From assembly GCA_921293015.1 (NCBI GenBank), contig OV121091.1, forward strand, positions 38,796,839 through 38,860,838: a stretch of 64,000 nt of DNA, given 5' to 3'. Position numbers and translations under genes: made by a program. Shown one piece after another: positions 21,001-30,600 of the stretch. The first letter of the stretch is position 1. Each line of letters opens with the position of its first letter. This DNA is from Phorcus lineatus. Taxonomy: Eukaryota; Mollusca; Gastropoda; Trochida; Trochidae. Under the pieces are notes generated by a model. It was not told the DNA's origin, did no database searches, and saw only the letters and a list, made by a program, of their open reading frames with translations.

Positions 21001-22176
21001 ATCAGCACACAACAGGACGAGGAGTCACTCAGGGGATACAAGGTAATTGTGGTGGAGAGGCAAACATCCCAGGTGATATCATTTTATAGTAGGCAGTGGG
21101 AAGTGGGTTATCTACCGTGAGATATGAATGGGATTTTTGTTATACATTTAGCCTACTCAGCAGTCAAACAATTTGTTTGGGTTTTTGTTGTTGAAATTTA
21201 CATTATTTTGATAAGTGTCTAACTTAGATATGAATTCTGCATATGTAATTTAGGAACTTTTGTTGTCAATCCATAATTCATATACTACAATTGCGCATAT
21301 TTTGTTGTGCTTTGTAAAAGCTGAATGCATGTTTAGTGACGTTTCATAAGTGGATTAAATTGATGGAGCAGATACCGTTCACAACAAATTGAAAGTACTG
21401 CCTGACCAAAAAGCTGGGCGGGTTTACTTGAAGTAAGCAATGTATCTGTAAATCTGAGAACTGTTGCATGTGCACTTGGTCCGATGTGAAACTTTGTTCT
21501 GACCCACCAGTTGATGTACTGGAAGGCGGGTGAGGGACTGAGACAGGCCAAGTACATCAGTGTAGGGAAGGTGTCCAGCGCCGTTATCTCGGGGTTGGAG
21601 AGGGGAGTCGTCTACAAGCTCCGGATGATGGCAACCAGCTTCGGAGGGGACGGGAAGAAGTCGCCCACCGTCTACTTTACTCTCGGTACGTTATGGGATG
21701 AAGGTCGTCATAAAGCTGTCTTTGTAATGATCTATTTGTCCCATTACTAATTTTGACAATATTTCGCATGAACATTACTTCAAATAATACTTCATTTTTT
21801 GGCATCAGCACATTTAAGTCTAATTGATAACATTTAGACTAGCCATTCTTATGATCTATGTCGACTTGGAAACAGTTTTAAATTTTGATTTCAACAAAAT
21901 GATCAGAAGATTTTGAAGCAACATTATATGCTTTAAGAAAAGTCATAACTAATCTCCATCCTTTCCAAACAATAACCAGTATCGACTAAATAGAAACTCA
22001 CTTCTTGATTTGATTTCCTCCATTTTAATTTTCTTTTTCTATCATTAGGAGGTCAGATCCGATACGACAGAACAACTAGTGAAATCATGGCCGGCTCGGG
22101 CAGTGCGCGAGGTTCCCTGTTTCTCCTCTGCCTTGCGCTCTTAGCTGGGTACCTGGCTGGATCCGGATCACGCTGA
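3078..22176 (+). CDS. CNTN: Contactin, six Ig and four FNIII domains, GPI-anchored (5' partial)
   Basis: Cell-surface adhesion protein of the contactin family; the insect homologue acts with Neurexin IV and Neuroglian in septate junctions. Exons: 3078-3222, 4159-4349, 4830-4925, 5572-5805, 6124-6229, 6579-6763, 7086-7358, 8361-8663, 8837-9003, 9346-9472, 15672-15830, 16110-16265, 17456-17550, 17872-17967, 18505-18670, 19626-19747, 20544-20730, 20927-21042, 21511-21685, 22049-22176. All joins keep phase and give about 1,074 residues without a stop. The order is Ig x6, FNIII x4, hydrophobic tail. The sequence resembles insect Contactin more closely than L1-type proteins (for example PPYVGGGGGSVG in FNIII-2 and NNYYRQYEVKVQ). 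The signal peptide and, if present as in insects, a C-type lectin domain must lie upstream of the window. Confidence 0.93.
3907..4011. repeat. Foldback (MITE-like) element in contactin intron
   Basis: Imperfect inverted arms of about 30 bases (3907-3936 and 3979-4011, built on TCTCATTAAAATAAAATCTA) surround a second inner palindrome (CTGCACTACGTTACGCATGCGTAATATAGTGGAG). A related half copy, with the same CTCCACTACGTTACGC core, lies at 19459-19515, so this is a dispersed family. Confidence 0.6.
7977..8346 (-). pseudogene. Non-LTR retrotransposon C-terminal fragment, frameshifted
   Basis: On the minus strand, 8346 down to about 8092 reads as the end of a reverse-transcriptase polyprotein: LTRLSLSSHVLAIERGRY, then a CxxC (LCHQCDL) and HFLLTCPRF, the pattern seen after the RT domain in many animal non-LTR elements. 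The reading then shifts frame and continues (FNHHNLPRTLDLLKSIL) to a stop near 7977. It is 5'-truncated and broken, so it is a remnant. It lies in the contactin intron before exon 8361-8663 and in antisense orientation to it. Confidence 0.65.
10150..11418 (+). repeat. Polinton-like left terminal inverted repeat (1,269 bp)
   Basis: Matches the reverse complement of 14372-15640 almost throughout; two differences noted are near 10432 and 11335. Inside the arm are two direct duplications: 78 bp at 10617-10694 repeated at 11029-11106, and 34 bp at 10583-10616 repeated at 11249-11282. The 34-bp unit itself carries a CCTGTT...AACAGG hairpin. Confidence 0.92.
11415..11424 (+). promoter_or_regulatory. 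TATA box at inner edge of left inverted repeat
   Basis: TATATAAATA straddles the point where the inverted repeat ends and the unique core begins. It is 77 bases before the first ATG of the element (11501), a suitable distance for a leader. A mirrored TATAAAA on the minus strand (14375-14369) lies at the other inner edge. Confidence 0.45.
11501..11758 (+). CDS. Small basic ORF of the Polinton-like element (85 aa)
   Basis: First ORF of the element core after the TATA box. It starts at ATG 11501 (MQRRLYIPDTQKFMDFF) and ends at TAA 11756-11758. The product is rich in lysine and arginine, especially in its middle (KRFKTSPKRTK), and ends near TPPPRDFFA. I do not recognise the family. Polinton and adintovirus genomes carry several short late ORFs of this kind, so a minor virion or nucleic-acid-binding role is only a guess. 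No intron or frame damage is seen. Confidence 0.5.
   Translation: MQRRLYIPDTQKFMDFFERRREESRGNQSRPYSCIIANPTKTEEAKGVKRFKTSPKRTKTIQGETEDIGGGSIIKHTPPPRDFFA
11889..12380 (+). CDS. Very basic ORF overlapping the ATPase gene (163 aa)
   Basis: ATG at 11889 opens a frame to 12380. The first 97 residues, before the overlap, are strongly basic and contain clusters such as KSRKSKTSAKKPVKTRR, like a DNA-condensing core protein; that function is inferred from composition only. From 12179 on it overlaps the ATPase ORF in another frame, and there the CCG/GCC repeats that encode proline in the ATPase read as arginine and histidine here. The tail may be a by-product of the overlap. A TATAAA-like string lies right before the ATG. 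Confidence 0.5.
   Translation: MKRPSVNRPKDIFCTHDKVIKSRKSKTSAKKPVKTRRLTSKRTSCKQKTSPPVLKIRQITTTQGVVNRALAALKRQRLESIKRNLHSLSSHLCIKSEWNRSSVRIVGSPFQEKMLCIDIGGIYTRTQLRRHHRRRHHRHRRLLPSQLLQWHPRRRRRRRRLVQ
12179..13954 (+). CDS. Packaging-type ATPase with two zinc fingers and poly-proline linker (591 aa)
   Basis: Intact ORF. Residues 6-27 form a C2H2 finger (C6, C9, H22, H27). Residues 33-109 are three poly-proline blocks separated by the repeated phrase SVTSYASKPSP or a variant. The ATPase follows: Walker A GPSGSGKST at 126-134, Walker B VLILDD at 196-201, and a polar LLLQN motif near 229-233, then FPRGKESRDIALNSHY, as in the FtsK/HerA-like packaging ATPases of Polintons and adintoviruses, which pump the genome into capsids. 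A second finger-like motif (C378, C381, H394, C399) and a charged helical C-terminus ending in an acidic tail complete it. The extra N- and C-terminal parts make it longer than ATPases of this class. Assignment as ATPase is firm; packaging role is by family. Confidence 0.85.
   Translation: MEQVICPDCGKSFSRKDVMYRHRRNIHSHTATPPPPPPPPPPPPPPPISVTSMAPSPPPPPPPPGSVTSYASKPSPSPPPPPPPPPGSVTSYASKPSPPPPPPPPPPPPQEHPFQFRIASCGLLVGPSGSGKSTFMFNVLRQGLIKPQPDHITWCYNVWQPLYDRILQVLPFVQFVKGLPYNLEDEHYFDAHKQNVLILDDFLAEAKNDKRISRLFTQTSHHKNVLIFLLLQNLFPRGKESRDIALNSHYVTLFNSPVDRQQVKVFARRIFPDDVTKFMSLYEKAIETPYGNLTVDLKPGTSEKNRLHPNILSSTTTGYRQEGGPLHLPQPEIKDVSVASGHQLTQDIVAEHTSLDENIETASCSSEESGPFTMATACADCGVLIDNMHDLQKHIKSWCPANDNGLKTKKRKRVIYDTDSEDEGIQEALQKGGGSKDSKPLPRHWKPINDMTAEEWQNVGLQRIWRRVYDLYQNDMKLTRKKYKQRGRTDEWIDRKMKQLWDAKLLESLNSVLEFTHYFKEAPFFTPILMSLDGIDPASDRTVIKEKIRRFINPKMKDISTRLDRPELESDMESDMAPDETTVDDEQSDQD
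12273..12509 (+). repeat. CCG/CCA triplet tracts encoding poly-proline
   Basis: Three runs of proline codons (CCG, CCA, CCT) separated by near-identical spacers containing TTATGCATCAAAGCCATCG at two places. The array is a tandem duplication inside the ATPase ORF and is likely length-variable between copies. Confidence 0.8.
14017..14181 (+). CDS. Small basic ORF after the ATPase gene (54 aa)
   Basis: ATG at 14017-14019 to TGA at 14179-14181, beginning MSLPNLLHIVKTPRP and containing KRKNDKKK and GPPGRRK. It lies 62 bases after the ATPase stop and before the AATAAA at 14244, in the same orientation, so it could share the transcript. It is too short for homology to be judged by eye; I do not recognise it. 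Confidence 0.35.
   Translation: MSLPNLLHIVKTPRPLKRKNDKKKTISLYVKGVIKLGPPGRRKLNKTEALNSKW
14244..14249 (+). terminator. Poly(A) signal of the Polinton-like element
   Basis: AATAAA followed by a T-rich stretch and TGTTTTG, 290 bases after the ATPase stop and 123 bases before the right inverted repeat. It is the natural end for the plus-strand transcript of the element. Confidence 0.5.
14372..15640 (-). repeat. Polinton-like right terminal inverted repeat (1,269 bp)
   Basis: Reverse complement of 10150-11418. It ends CTTCTATACTACT at 15640 followed by the AGTATG duplication. The inner end at 14372 is where similarity with the left arm stops on both sides. Confidence 0.92.
16890..17410 (+). repeat. 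Degenerate minisatellite in contactin intron
   Basis: Repeated units of roughly 35-45 bases built on CATTCAATTACTnC and TGTTGATGTTTGCATCTTTC fill this stretch; the best-preserved copies are between 17120 and 17340. It ends about 45 bases before the exon at 17456. Confidence 0.7.
18850..19345 (+). mobile_element. 5'-truncated non-LTR retrotransposon 3' end
   Basis: The plus strand reads as the C-terminal end of a CR1/L2-type reverse transcriptase with damage: LHWLPVAAHIDYKLPVLAYK, then APSYLTELLPVYCPQRTLRS, then KWNNLPDHLKSA and FFKSQLKTHLF. It ends in GCGCTATATAAAGAATGTATTATTATT, the kind of short repeated tail typical of these elements. An in-frame stop breaks the protein. It lies in a contactin intron in sense orientation. 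Confidence 0.75.
19459..19515. repeat. Half copy of the foldback family
   Basis: Shares CTCATTAAAAT and CTCCACTACGTTACGC with the element at 3907-4011 but lacks a complete second arm. Confidence 0.4.
22049..22176 (+). CDS. Contactin last exon with GPI-anchor signal
   Basis: The final exon encodes 41 residues: a polar linker (GGQIRYDRTTSEI), a cluster of small residues (AGSGSARGS) suitable as a GPI attachment site, and a hydrophobic tail of about 15 residues (LFLLCLALLAGYLAG) ending shortly before the TGA at 22174-22176. This layout marks a GPI-linked protein and not one spanning the membrane with a cytoplasmic tail, consistent with contactins. The exact attachment residue is inferred, not seen. 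Confidence 0.8.
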
Positions 22177-22900
22177 GCATTATTCAAAAGCAAGATTAAT
22201 CACTGGTTTTCTATGTTCAGCGTAAATCCAAGTGGTTTGCGCAAATGTTTCCAGCTTTTTCTAGGATAACACACGAATGTCATATCAAACTCTACAAGGC
22301 TCGCTATAAAATCTTCAATTTCTATCTTTTAATTAGGATGTATACCTTCATATCAGATCATGCATTATGGTTGTAAATATGGAAACAGTTTCTGTTAATG
22401 TTAGTTTTTTTTAACTCACAATCATTTGTATAAATAAGCATAAACATATATATATATATTGATAATGTCTAAGAAGAATTTCTCATGAAAGTGCTTTTGT
22501 GTGTGTTCAATTCATAATTATAAGATTGATTGTTCAATTTAGTAAGGGTGAGTGTTTATGATATTTCTCTCAACCGCATGTGCGTGTTAAAGTAGGATTA
22601 GAATGCTCTTTCTCATTTTATTGATCTATTGATCTCATTAGCATCATAGCTACTTCAAGCTGGTAATGATTGTATTTGCTTTTTGTTCTGTAAATAAGAT
22701 GTTCATCTCAAATCAATGGGATCGAAATCAAGCACGTCTTTATTAGTCATCTTTTACTATCATAGCAGCATATCATTGTGAATATTTTCATTTTTTCTTC
22801 TTTCTTTTTTTCCATCTGATCACATCATATCACACCTTATCATAAGTGTATAAAAGGCTCTTTAAACTTTACTTTAATAAAATCACGTAACACAGTTTCC
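22177..22900 (+). other. Contactin 3' UTR with poly(A) signal
   Basis: AT-rich trailer after the contactin stop. A canonical AATAAA at 22876-22881 (in CTTTAATAAAATCACG) is the best poly(A) signal, placing the transcript end near 22900. There is a short (TA)n stretch near 22450. Confidence 0.55.
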
Positions 22901-24595
22901 ATACTCCGTTGGGTTTTTTTCAATTTGATTCATTCATACAAGGTCAACCAACCGTGGTTTCTTCAAACTACTACAGTTGTAGATATGCTTGCTTATATGG
23001 ACGGCATGTTTTCGTTTTATCATGTGACCAATAACAAATATTTCATACGTACAAAACAGTAGAAAGATAGATGATGACCACGGTTGCGGCCAAGCAATTT
23101 GATGAGTTAAAAAAAATATCTCTATAAGTCATCAAGATATGTTTAATGCATTATCTTACAGATTTAGGCAGAATAATTTTCATCTAGAAGTTCACAACGT
23201 TTTTCTGAACAATGGCCTCTTATGTTCTCAAGTCGGGAATTGAATCTGTACGCGCAATCCATGGTGATAACGTCATGTGCACTCTGTTGTGTGTTCGGTT
23301 GATTACTTTCTAGAATCCACTGCTCTTTGATTTTCCCTCTCATGAGAGTTGTCAGGTTTGGAAATTTTCAGAGACTGATTCATATGATTCAAGAATGATT
23401 AATCTAAAATGTATGAAATATTGAATTCTGAAAGTGAGTGTGTCAGGACTAAATCATGTTACCCGAGTGGTTACTCAGCGATTTTATCCACACGGTTACG
23501 AAGGACTAACAAATACTAAGATCTTGTTTGTCGGTACGAATCCTGTGTTCTTCAGATGACAGACAAATTTGAAAGAAAAGATACCAATACTTGTGATTAA
23601 AGACAAAGCGTTATTTTAAAAGTGAGGAATTGCTTTTTTAAAAACCCTAACCATAATATGTATATTTAATGCACTTTTAAACGTCTGTTTGCCGTGGCAC
23701 AATCCAACGTGGTATGCATTGATGCCTACTTTAGTAGTGAAACTGCGTGCAAGTGTCAATTGGACATTTATATGATAAACAAGTAGTGACATAGTCGTGT
23801 CGGTTCTATCACCCGAAATGATAAAACTGATGGACAGATTCCACTTTCAATTTACGGATATGGGATAGGATCGACCATGTTACACCTTGTTTACATGTCA
23901 CAGTTAAGCAAGAGCAGTAGAATCCATAGCGGATATTCGCGACTGGCGACTGTAGAGCAGTCGATTTGTGAAATAGAACAAAATTATATGAACATGATAG
24001 GGAGGCGTCAATGTCATTTTTTTTATTTGTTACCAAATATTACCCAAATCTTACTTACGGTGAACCTGATATTACTACATACTGAATTTATAATAGGCAT
24101 CTATTAGCCTCGTTAAACATCTTAAAGGTTTGAATTGAATATACTTATTGCTACAACTACAGCTTTCTTTGTAATTATTTGATTATTAAATGGAAATTAT
24201 GTATTTGTAGTTGAACTGATTTCTGATCATATCAGTAACTTTAAAAAGCATATCGACCAAAAACCAATTGAAAAATATTCTTAAAACAGTTAACTTGAGC
24301 GACTTGAATTAATCAATCAGTAACATGTAAACTCGAAAAATGTGAAAATGAAAATAGACTTATAATGGAAAATCATTGAAACTGTTATTATCATTATCAT
24401 AATCTAGTTTATGTGACATTCGAATATGTATTTACAGCAACAATAAAAATCGAAATATCTACAATACACAAAATATAATATTGGATACGAACTTAGGTTA
24501 AACATAAAATATTTAGCTCTTCAACGATACGACATTCCAATTCAAGCAGAGTTAGCTCCCCTCTCCAACTCTTGTGTCGGAGTTAAAAAGGCTCC
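22901..24595. other. Intergenic region between contactin and SPAG16
   Basis: About 1.7 kb of AT-rich sequence. I see no credible coding frame, RNA gene or clear transposon in it. The last 90 bases before SPAG16 are less AT-rich and probably hold its promoter. Confidence 0.5.
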
Positions 24596-24610
24596 GTCGT
24601 CAACAGTAAC
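24596..24610 (+). promoter_or_regulatory. Candidate RFX X-box upstream of SPAG16
   Basis: GTCGTC-AAC-AGTAAC fits the RFX consensus RYYNYY-N(1-3)-RRNRAC. RFX factors drive ciliary genes, and SPAG16 is an axonemal protein. The site is only 17 bases before the ATG, so it would have to overlap or follow the transcription start; this lowers confidence. Confidence 0.35.
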
Positions 24611-24627
24611 GCATCATTGTAAACAAG

Positions 24628-27600
24628 ATGGCGGCGAGCGAGACGGACAAATATTACTTGGAGAGTATCCTTTATTTGTTTTGTGTATTGTTGATATTTC
24701 GATTTTTATTGTTGCTGTAATTACATTTTTTAGGTCACCTTTATCTACGTCATTTTTATTGTAAATAATTTTTGTCAATTTATATTTGTTCAAAACTACG
24801 AATCAAAAGGCAATTGATATTTTCCTTGACTAAATGTCACAGAAGAGGAGTTGGTTATCGACTCGGACGAGGAGTTCCATTATGAGGAAGTACCCATCGA
24901 TGATGATTTTGTTGCAAGCGGTTGGTATATTTATATACTTATAAATACATATATATATATTTTATATGTGTTAAGTATAAGGTTTTACTTATTGAATAGT
25001 GTCCCGTTGGTCTTGTTATGTCGAGCACCATGCAATATATTATCTACAGAAGTGTGTCATTACGCGTTGTTGTATGTTTATCGACACTTAAATGAACTAT
25101 TTTTCTTGTATTTTAATCATATGTTTGTGCTCATGGCATACTATGTTACTATACTCATGCCTAAATATCAGTATATCCCACGCTCTTGCTGTGGACACTC
25201 ATATGATATCCTCTATGTATTGATCTATCATTTCCTAATAATTTATTGAATATTTTCCTGTTGTATGAGCAGAAATTGAAGAAGATCTGGATCGAGCTGT
25301 CAGAACAATTCGGGAGGCTACAGAAGACAGTGAAGCTGCCGTGAGTAGATTGAGAGACTTTAAGTTAGTATGAAAATGTAGGTTTGAGCTGATAAATTTA
25401 AATTGAAAATATGGATATTTTTTATGGTCATATATTGTAGTAGCATGATACAGTAGTGATATTTTTTGTCAACATAATTGTCTGAAAATTTTACTACTAC
25501 TACTATTGGAGAGATAGGAATTATATTCTACAGTAGAGAACTTGTTAATGATCACTGTTATTGGAATGAATATAAGAATAATCAACAAGATGCGAGGAAT
25601 TACGGTTTATCTGTCCTGAGTGGATTATTGTTATAAATTCCGAGCTTTAGCGAGGAATTTATCACAATCATTTACGAGGGTTAGATAAACCGTAATTCCG
25701 AGCTTCGAATTGGTTATTCTTTTTCTTACTCAAGTCAAATCTAAGAATATTTACGGTACTTTTGTAAAATATAGGCTACCTTCGTGAAGGCAAGTTGCAA
25801 GTAAACTCGGTCTTTGTATTCATGCGCGACGAACAACGATTATGTCATGGCGCAGTTGAATGTAGTCTCTGCAAATAAATACATGTTTGTGGATCATACA
25901 TTAAGCAAGACAATCCTAGATGAACGAAATAGTAAAACAAACCATATAAAACATTTTAAATTGACATACAAAATTAAAAATGTTGTTTGTTTTGAAATCT
26001 CTGTTAGACAGGTACCCTCGACTCACTGAACGAATGAATAGAAATAGTTCTGTTAGCCAATCAGATCTCGAGTTATTTTCAGAAAAACTGTAATTCCCGT
26101 GACCATTATTAAAACTTTAATACCCGGCATATTTGTGCCCGCTTGGGTAAGAAGATATTATTATGCAACATATGCTATTTTTAAAAAATTTGTGAAAAGC
26201 TCTAATATCTCTAGTTTTGTCCTTGTATAGCCTATCTCTTTTTTGAAATATTCTTAATAGGGGAGAAAAGACAGCACTGTAAAAGCATCTGTTATACAAA
26301 AACCAGAGGTAGTCGATGACTTTGTGAGGAACTTCTTGGTGCGCATGGGAATGTCAAGATCCTTGGACTGTTTTCAAACTGAATGGTAAGAATTCCATGA
26401 AATGATTGATTTGATGTTTCATTGTTTGAAATTCGTAGACACCAACTAATGCATGTTTTATATGATATTTTGATGTATACATGATGATATATTTGTCACT
26501 TGTCAGCATGATATGATGAATAACAGGAATTATTCCACATGCTATAGGTATGAGTTGCAGCAGAGAGGTCTTCTACATGAGGAAGATGTTGGAGTTGTTC
26601 CAGAGATCTACGCTCGCAATCAGGACCTCGATAATGAGGTCAAATTTCTCAAAAAGGAGGTGGAGAAATTCAGAGATGCAGCAATGTAAGCAAATCAGAT
26701 TCACAAATTGTTAAATTTCACTTTTTAGGAAAATGAATTTAACTGTAATGACAAACTAAAAGCGCTAAATGAGTGTAGTAGGCAATGATCTATCATCAGT
26801 GACAAGTTTTTAAAATCAAAATAAAGTTATGGTAGTTTAGAGCTGGATTGTTGTGTAAAAAGAGCTCTCCATCAAATATTTTGCATCTATACGACATATG
26901 CCGTGCTTTATAAACTTTTTACTGTCAGAAATTCAGGTGATTTTATACACAAGGTAACTAGATGAAATGTTTTAAAATGTCAACAACTAACATTTTAAAG
27001 CCATGTATCATTTTTCATATAAGATAAAAAAGTATAAAATATTTCATTCAGATCAAACTTACTTTTCTAGATGATGATACAGCTCTTTCAAAGTTTGCAA
27101 ATGAGAATCAAAACTAACAATTTAAAAAAAATATCTATTCAAACAAGACAGTTTATACTCTTTGAGTTGATGAAACATAAGAGAGCCACTCTGTGAGTTG
27201 TTGGAGTCATATATGCCAAACTTAATCAATAGTGTCATTTGATCGCGAAGTATTGACTGTTACCAAAAAGACACATTTTAAAGCTTATATTGGTTTTATA
27301 CAGTGACAATATTAAGGTAGAACGTCGCAATTATGATCGAAAACAGTAAGGGGTTGATAGCGTTTGTTAGGTTATATAACTAGTATCCATGTATATTGGA
27401 TGTGATATCTAAACCTCTGTGCATTTATAAGGCTGTTTCATGTTTCATGGAAAACCATTATTTGTCATATATAAGTTTTTTGGACATGAAAGTTAAGATG
27501 TTTTGATTTTATATCACCACATATGACATTTAGGTTTGTATCAAAGGTAAATAATATGTTATGAAAATCACGGAGTGGCTCTTTCTTTGTAGGAAGGTTA

Positions 27601-30600
27601 AAGAAACTTAGGTGAAGCTAATGTATACTCTTGAGTTAATAAAACATTATTATAATGATTGTTTGTAGGAAGGCTAAGGAAACCTATGTAAAGCTGAGAA
27701 AAGAGCGGGACTACCACAGGATGCACCACAAGAGAGTGGTCCAGGAGAAAAACAAACTTATTGATGATGTCAAGAGGTGAAACTTTACTTAGTTTCTTGA
27801 ATAAACTTTTATGATAACTTCAACAAATGCAAAATAGACTTATTATTATTATATAACTCAGCAAATGCAAGCAGGAAATCATGATGTTTTAGAACATGGT
27901 TTATGGGTATGACCACTTTGGAAATGGCTTTTGTATTGGGTTTAAGGTTTCCCAATCCCTATATGAGATAAATGCAGGAACATGATGTTTTCATGGCAAG
28001 CAGAAGTAAGTTTGTGTGAATAAATAATAACTCTAAATTTTGATGAAAATCTTGCTTAATGTCTTTTTAAATGTCAATGTTGTTATTTGCTTGTGTCAGA
28101 CTGAAGCGGCACTACTCTCAGTACGAGCCCACCCTGCAACAGCTAAAGTCTAAGTATGAGGTCGCTATGAAGGAGAAGATGTTGGCCAAACTGGAGCGAG
28201 ACCGCGCTGTGGGACAGGTCTCCGGGCTGCAGAGCACCCTGAAGAGTATGGAGTCATTCAAGGGAGGTGCCTCTCACAGTGGTATGTTGGTATATTAATT
28301 AAGGGAGAAGGATGGGATTTTACATGAGATGAATGTAATTGTCAAATATTTTTGGAGCTGAAATCTTGCCCATTCCGAGAAGCTGAACATAAGAAAAGAT
28401 GATGACAGTAAGTTTGAGTGGAATTATTACTTTATCTTACCATGTGGATACTGATTTTTTGTCATGCATGATTGAATAAGACTTATCATTTATTACAGTG
28501 CATATGGTAAATACCCTTATGAACAGAACATAAGGGAGAAAATAACTTCCTTGACATAAGTTTGAAGAACACATAGTAACTTTTTTCTTTAAAATGTTCC
28601 AGGACATTTATTATAAAGGCTATAAAAATGTATTGATTTATTCAAGAACTATAAGTATATATTCCACAGCCTCTCTTCAACAAAGGATGTCTGCCGACAA
28701 GCAAGGTTTGGGAACTACACAGCAAAGATTGGCTAGAGAAAGACAGATTTACGAGGCGCAAGATGTGTGTGAAATGGGAGCAGATTTTAAACGTCATCCA
28801 AATGTAAGTTGCTTCAATTGTCAAGAAATGATATACATATAAAGCTTGATTTTTAGATTAGAATGATATGAATTTTGAAAGAACATACACATAGCCTATT
28901 GTCAGGGAACATGACTGTTTCCTTACTTACCAAACTGCTATGGTCATTTCGCTCTTGAAAGAATAAACTTTTGGAATGAAGCAGGAGGCAGATTATAGTG
29001 TGAATGACATATAATATTGAAACAATACTAGCTTCTATGATGAAAGTGAAAATACCTATATCACCTCAATACATCAAATGAAACTTGATGTACATATTCT
29101 AGAATGAAACAAATACAATGAATTGAATGGAGTAAGAGGCCTCACATGGAAAATAGTATTTAAATAAATCTGTATCAGAAACATCTCTTTGTAGCTCCAC
29201 ATTGACATGGTATACTTGAATGTTGCAGGACAGTCAGTTTCCTACCGACACAGGTGTGAACCCTTACCTGTCTCAGGTAAAGGCTCCATCTGGACACCTG
29301 ACGAGGACAGGCGGGTTCCGCTTGTCAAACACCTTCCAGGCCCACTCACATCCTGTCAGCGGGTAAATATCTGCAATCTATATAGTTCATGTAACTATGT
29401 AAGGCTCTGTTTTAAAGCACCAATGACTTTTTTTTAATTTACTTTCCTATATCAAGTACACAAAATATTAGATGATTTCTAATTTAAAAAAACAAAATGG
29501 TTGAGTAATCCCTTCTTTTCTTTTATAACATGATAAAAACAGCTTGATGTCTTCAAGCATGTTTATCCAACATTTCAACAATATAATTATTTTGTAAATA
29601 GATATATCAAAATATCAAATGAAAATTTTAAAAGTTATCAATTCATATTAGTGTAAACACTCAGCCTTCAACTGCAGTGAGTCTGTCATTTCAGCTGAGT
29701 TTATTTATGAAACTTCAGAAAAGCAAGATTTCTTGTAAAACATCTTTTTTGTTGACTTTATTTATGTCAGGAAAGTCATACTTTTTTTGCAATCCATTTC
29801 TATAGAATTTTCCAAAACTTATACTAAACTATTCTAAAGAAGCATGAATTTCATTCAACCTTATAAATAAATGACTGTATCTCCATCCCATAGACTGGCG
29901 CTGCATCCCCGGAAACAGATCCTGGCAACTAGCAGTGACGACCACACATGGAAGATGTGGTCTGTGCCGAGTGGGGATATCATCATGACTGGGGAGGGGC
30001 ATACAGACTGGGTCTCCAGCTGTGACTTCCACCCTTCGTATGTACTTGAGTTCACAGATATAATATTAATAATAATAATAATGGATCATATTTATATTAT
30101 TTAGTCTCCCTTGGGAGGTATCTCATATTGAGTGATTCTCAATTACTAATATGATAAATATGTTACAAGTTTTAATTATTATGGCACCTCTCATCGCTCG
30201 TTTTCACCAGTACTACTAGAACATGAAAACAAAATTAAGTGTTTTCCCAAAATAGTAATTCGGACCCCTACTCCTAAACCCTGCTTACCAATGTTTAATA
30301 ATTCATGAAACATTTACATTGTTTACTTGTGACCATTTGAAATAACAAAAGAATTGTCATAATTTATCTCTTTATATATTTTATTTGCAATGGCCAAATT
30401 AATTAATATTTTAAATTTTGATGAATAGAGAATAGCAATCCAGGAATCACTTTGTACGTATCAATAGTCTATTTGCCTGAGGATGATCCACCTCTGATTA
30501 CTATGCTTACAGAGGGGCAAAACTGGCGACTACGAGTGGCGACACAACAGTGAAGATCTGGGACTTCAGCAAGGCAGAGTGTGTGCACACATTCACCGAC

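Larger units (their letters stand above)
15672..21685 (+). other. Contactin fibronectin type III block (FNIII1-4)
   Basis: FNIII-1 is in exons 15672-15830 and 16110-16265 (starts GPPGEPAGV, ends GWGEPSVPS). FNIII-2 is in 17456-17550, 17872-17967 and 18505-18670, with a five-glycine stretch after PPYV. FNIII-3 is in 19626-19747 and 20544-20730. FNIII-4 is in 20927-21042 and 21511-21685. Each shows the conserved tryptophan of strand B and the tyrosine/leucine core near the end. Most introns within the FNIII domains are phase 0 and most between domains are phase 1, the common pattern for this fold. Confidence 0.88.

Noticed and set aside
24851..25249. 132-codon plus-strand frame as a separate gene
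   Set aside because: Only the first 70 bases are SPAG16 exon 2; the rest is intron read through the donor at 24921.
25580..26100. CRISPR-like or regulatory palindromes in the SPAG16 intron
   Set aside because: A eukaryotic foldback element explains the symmetry; there are no regularly spaced direct repeats with unique spacers.
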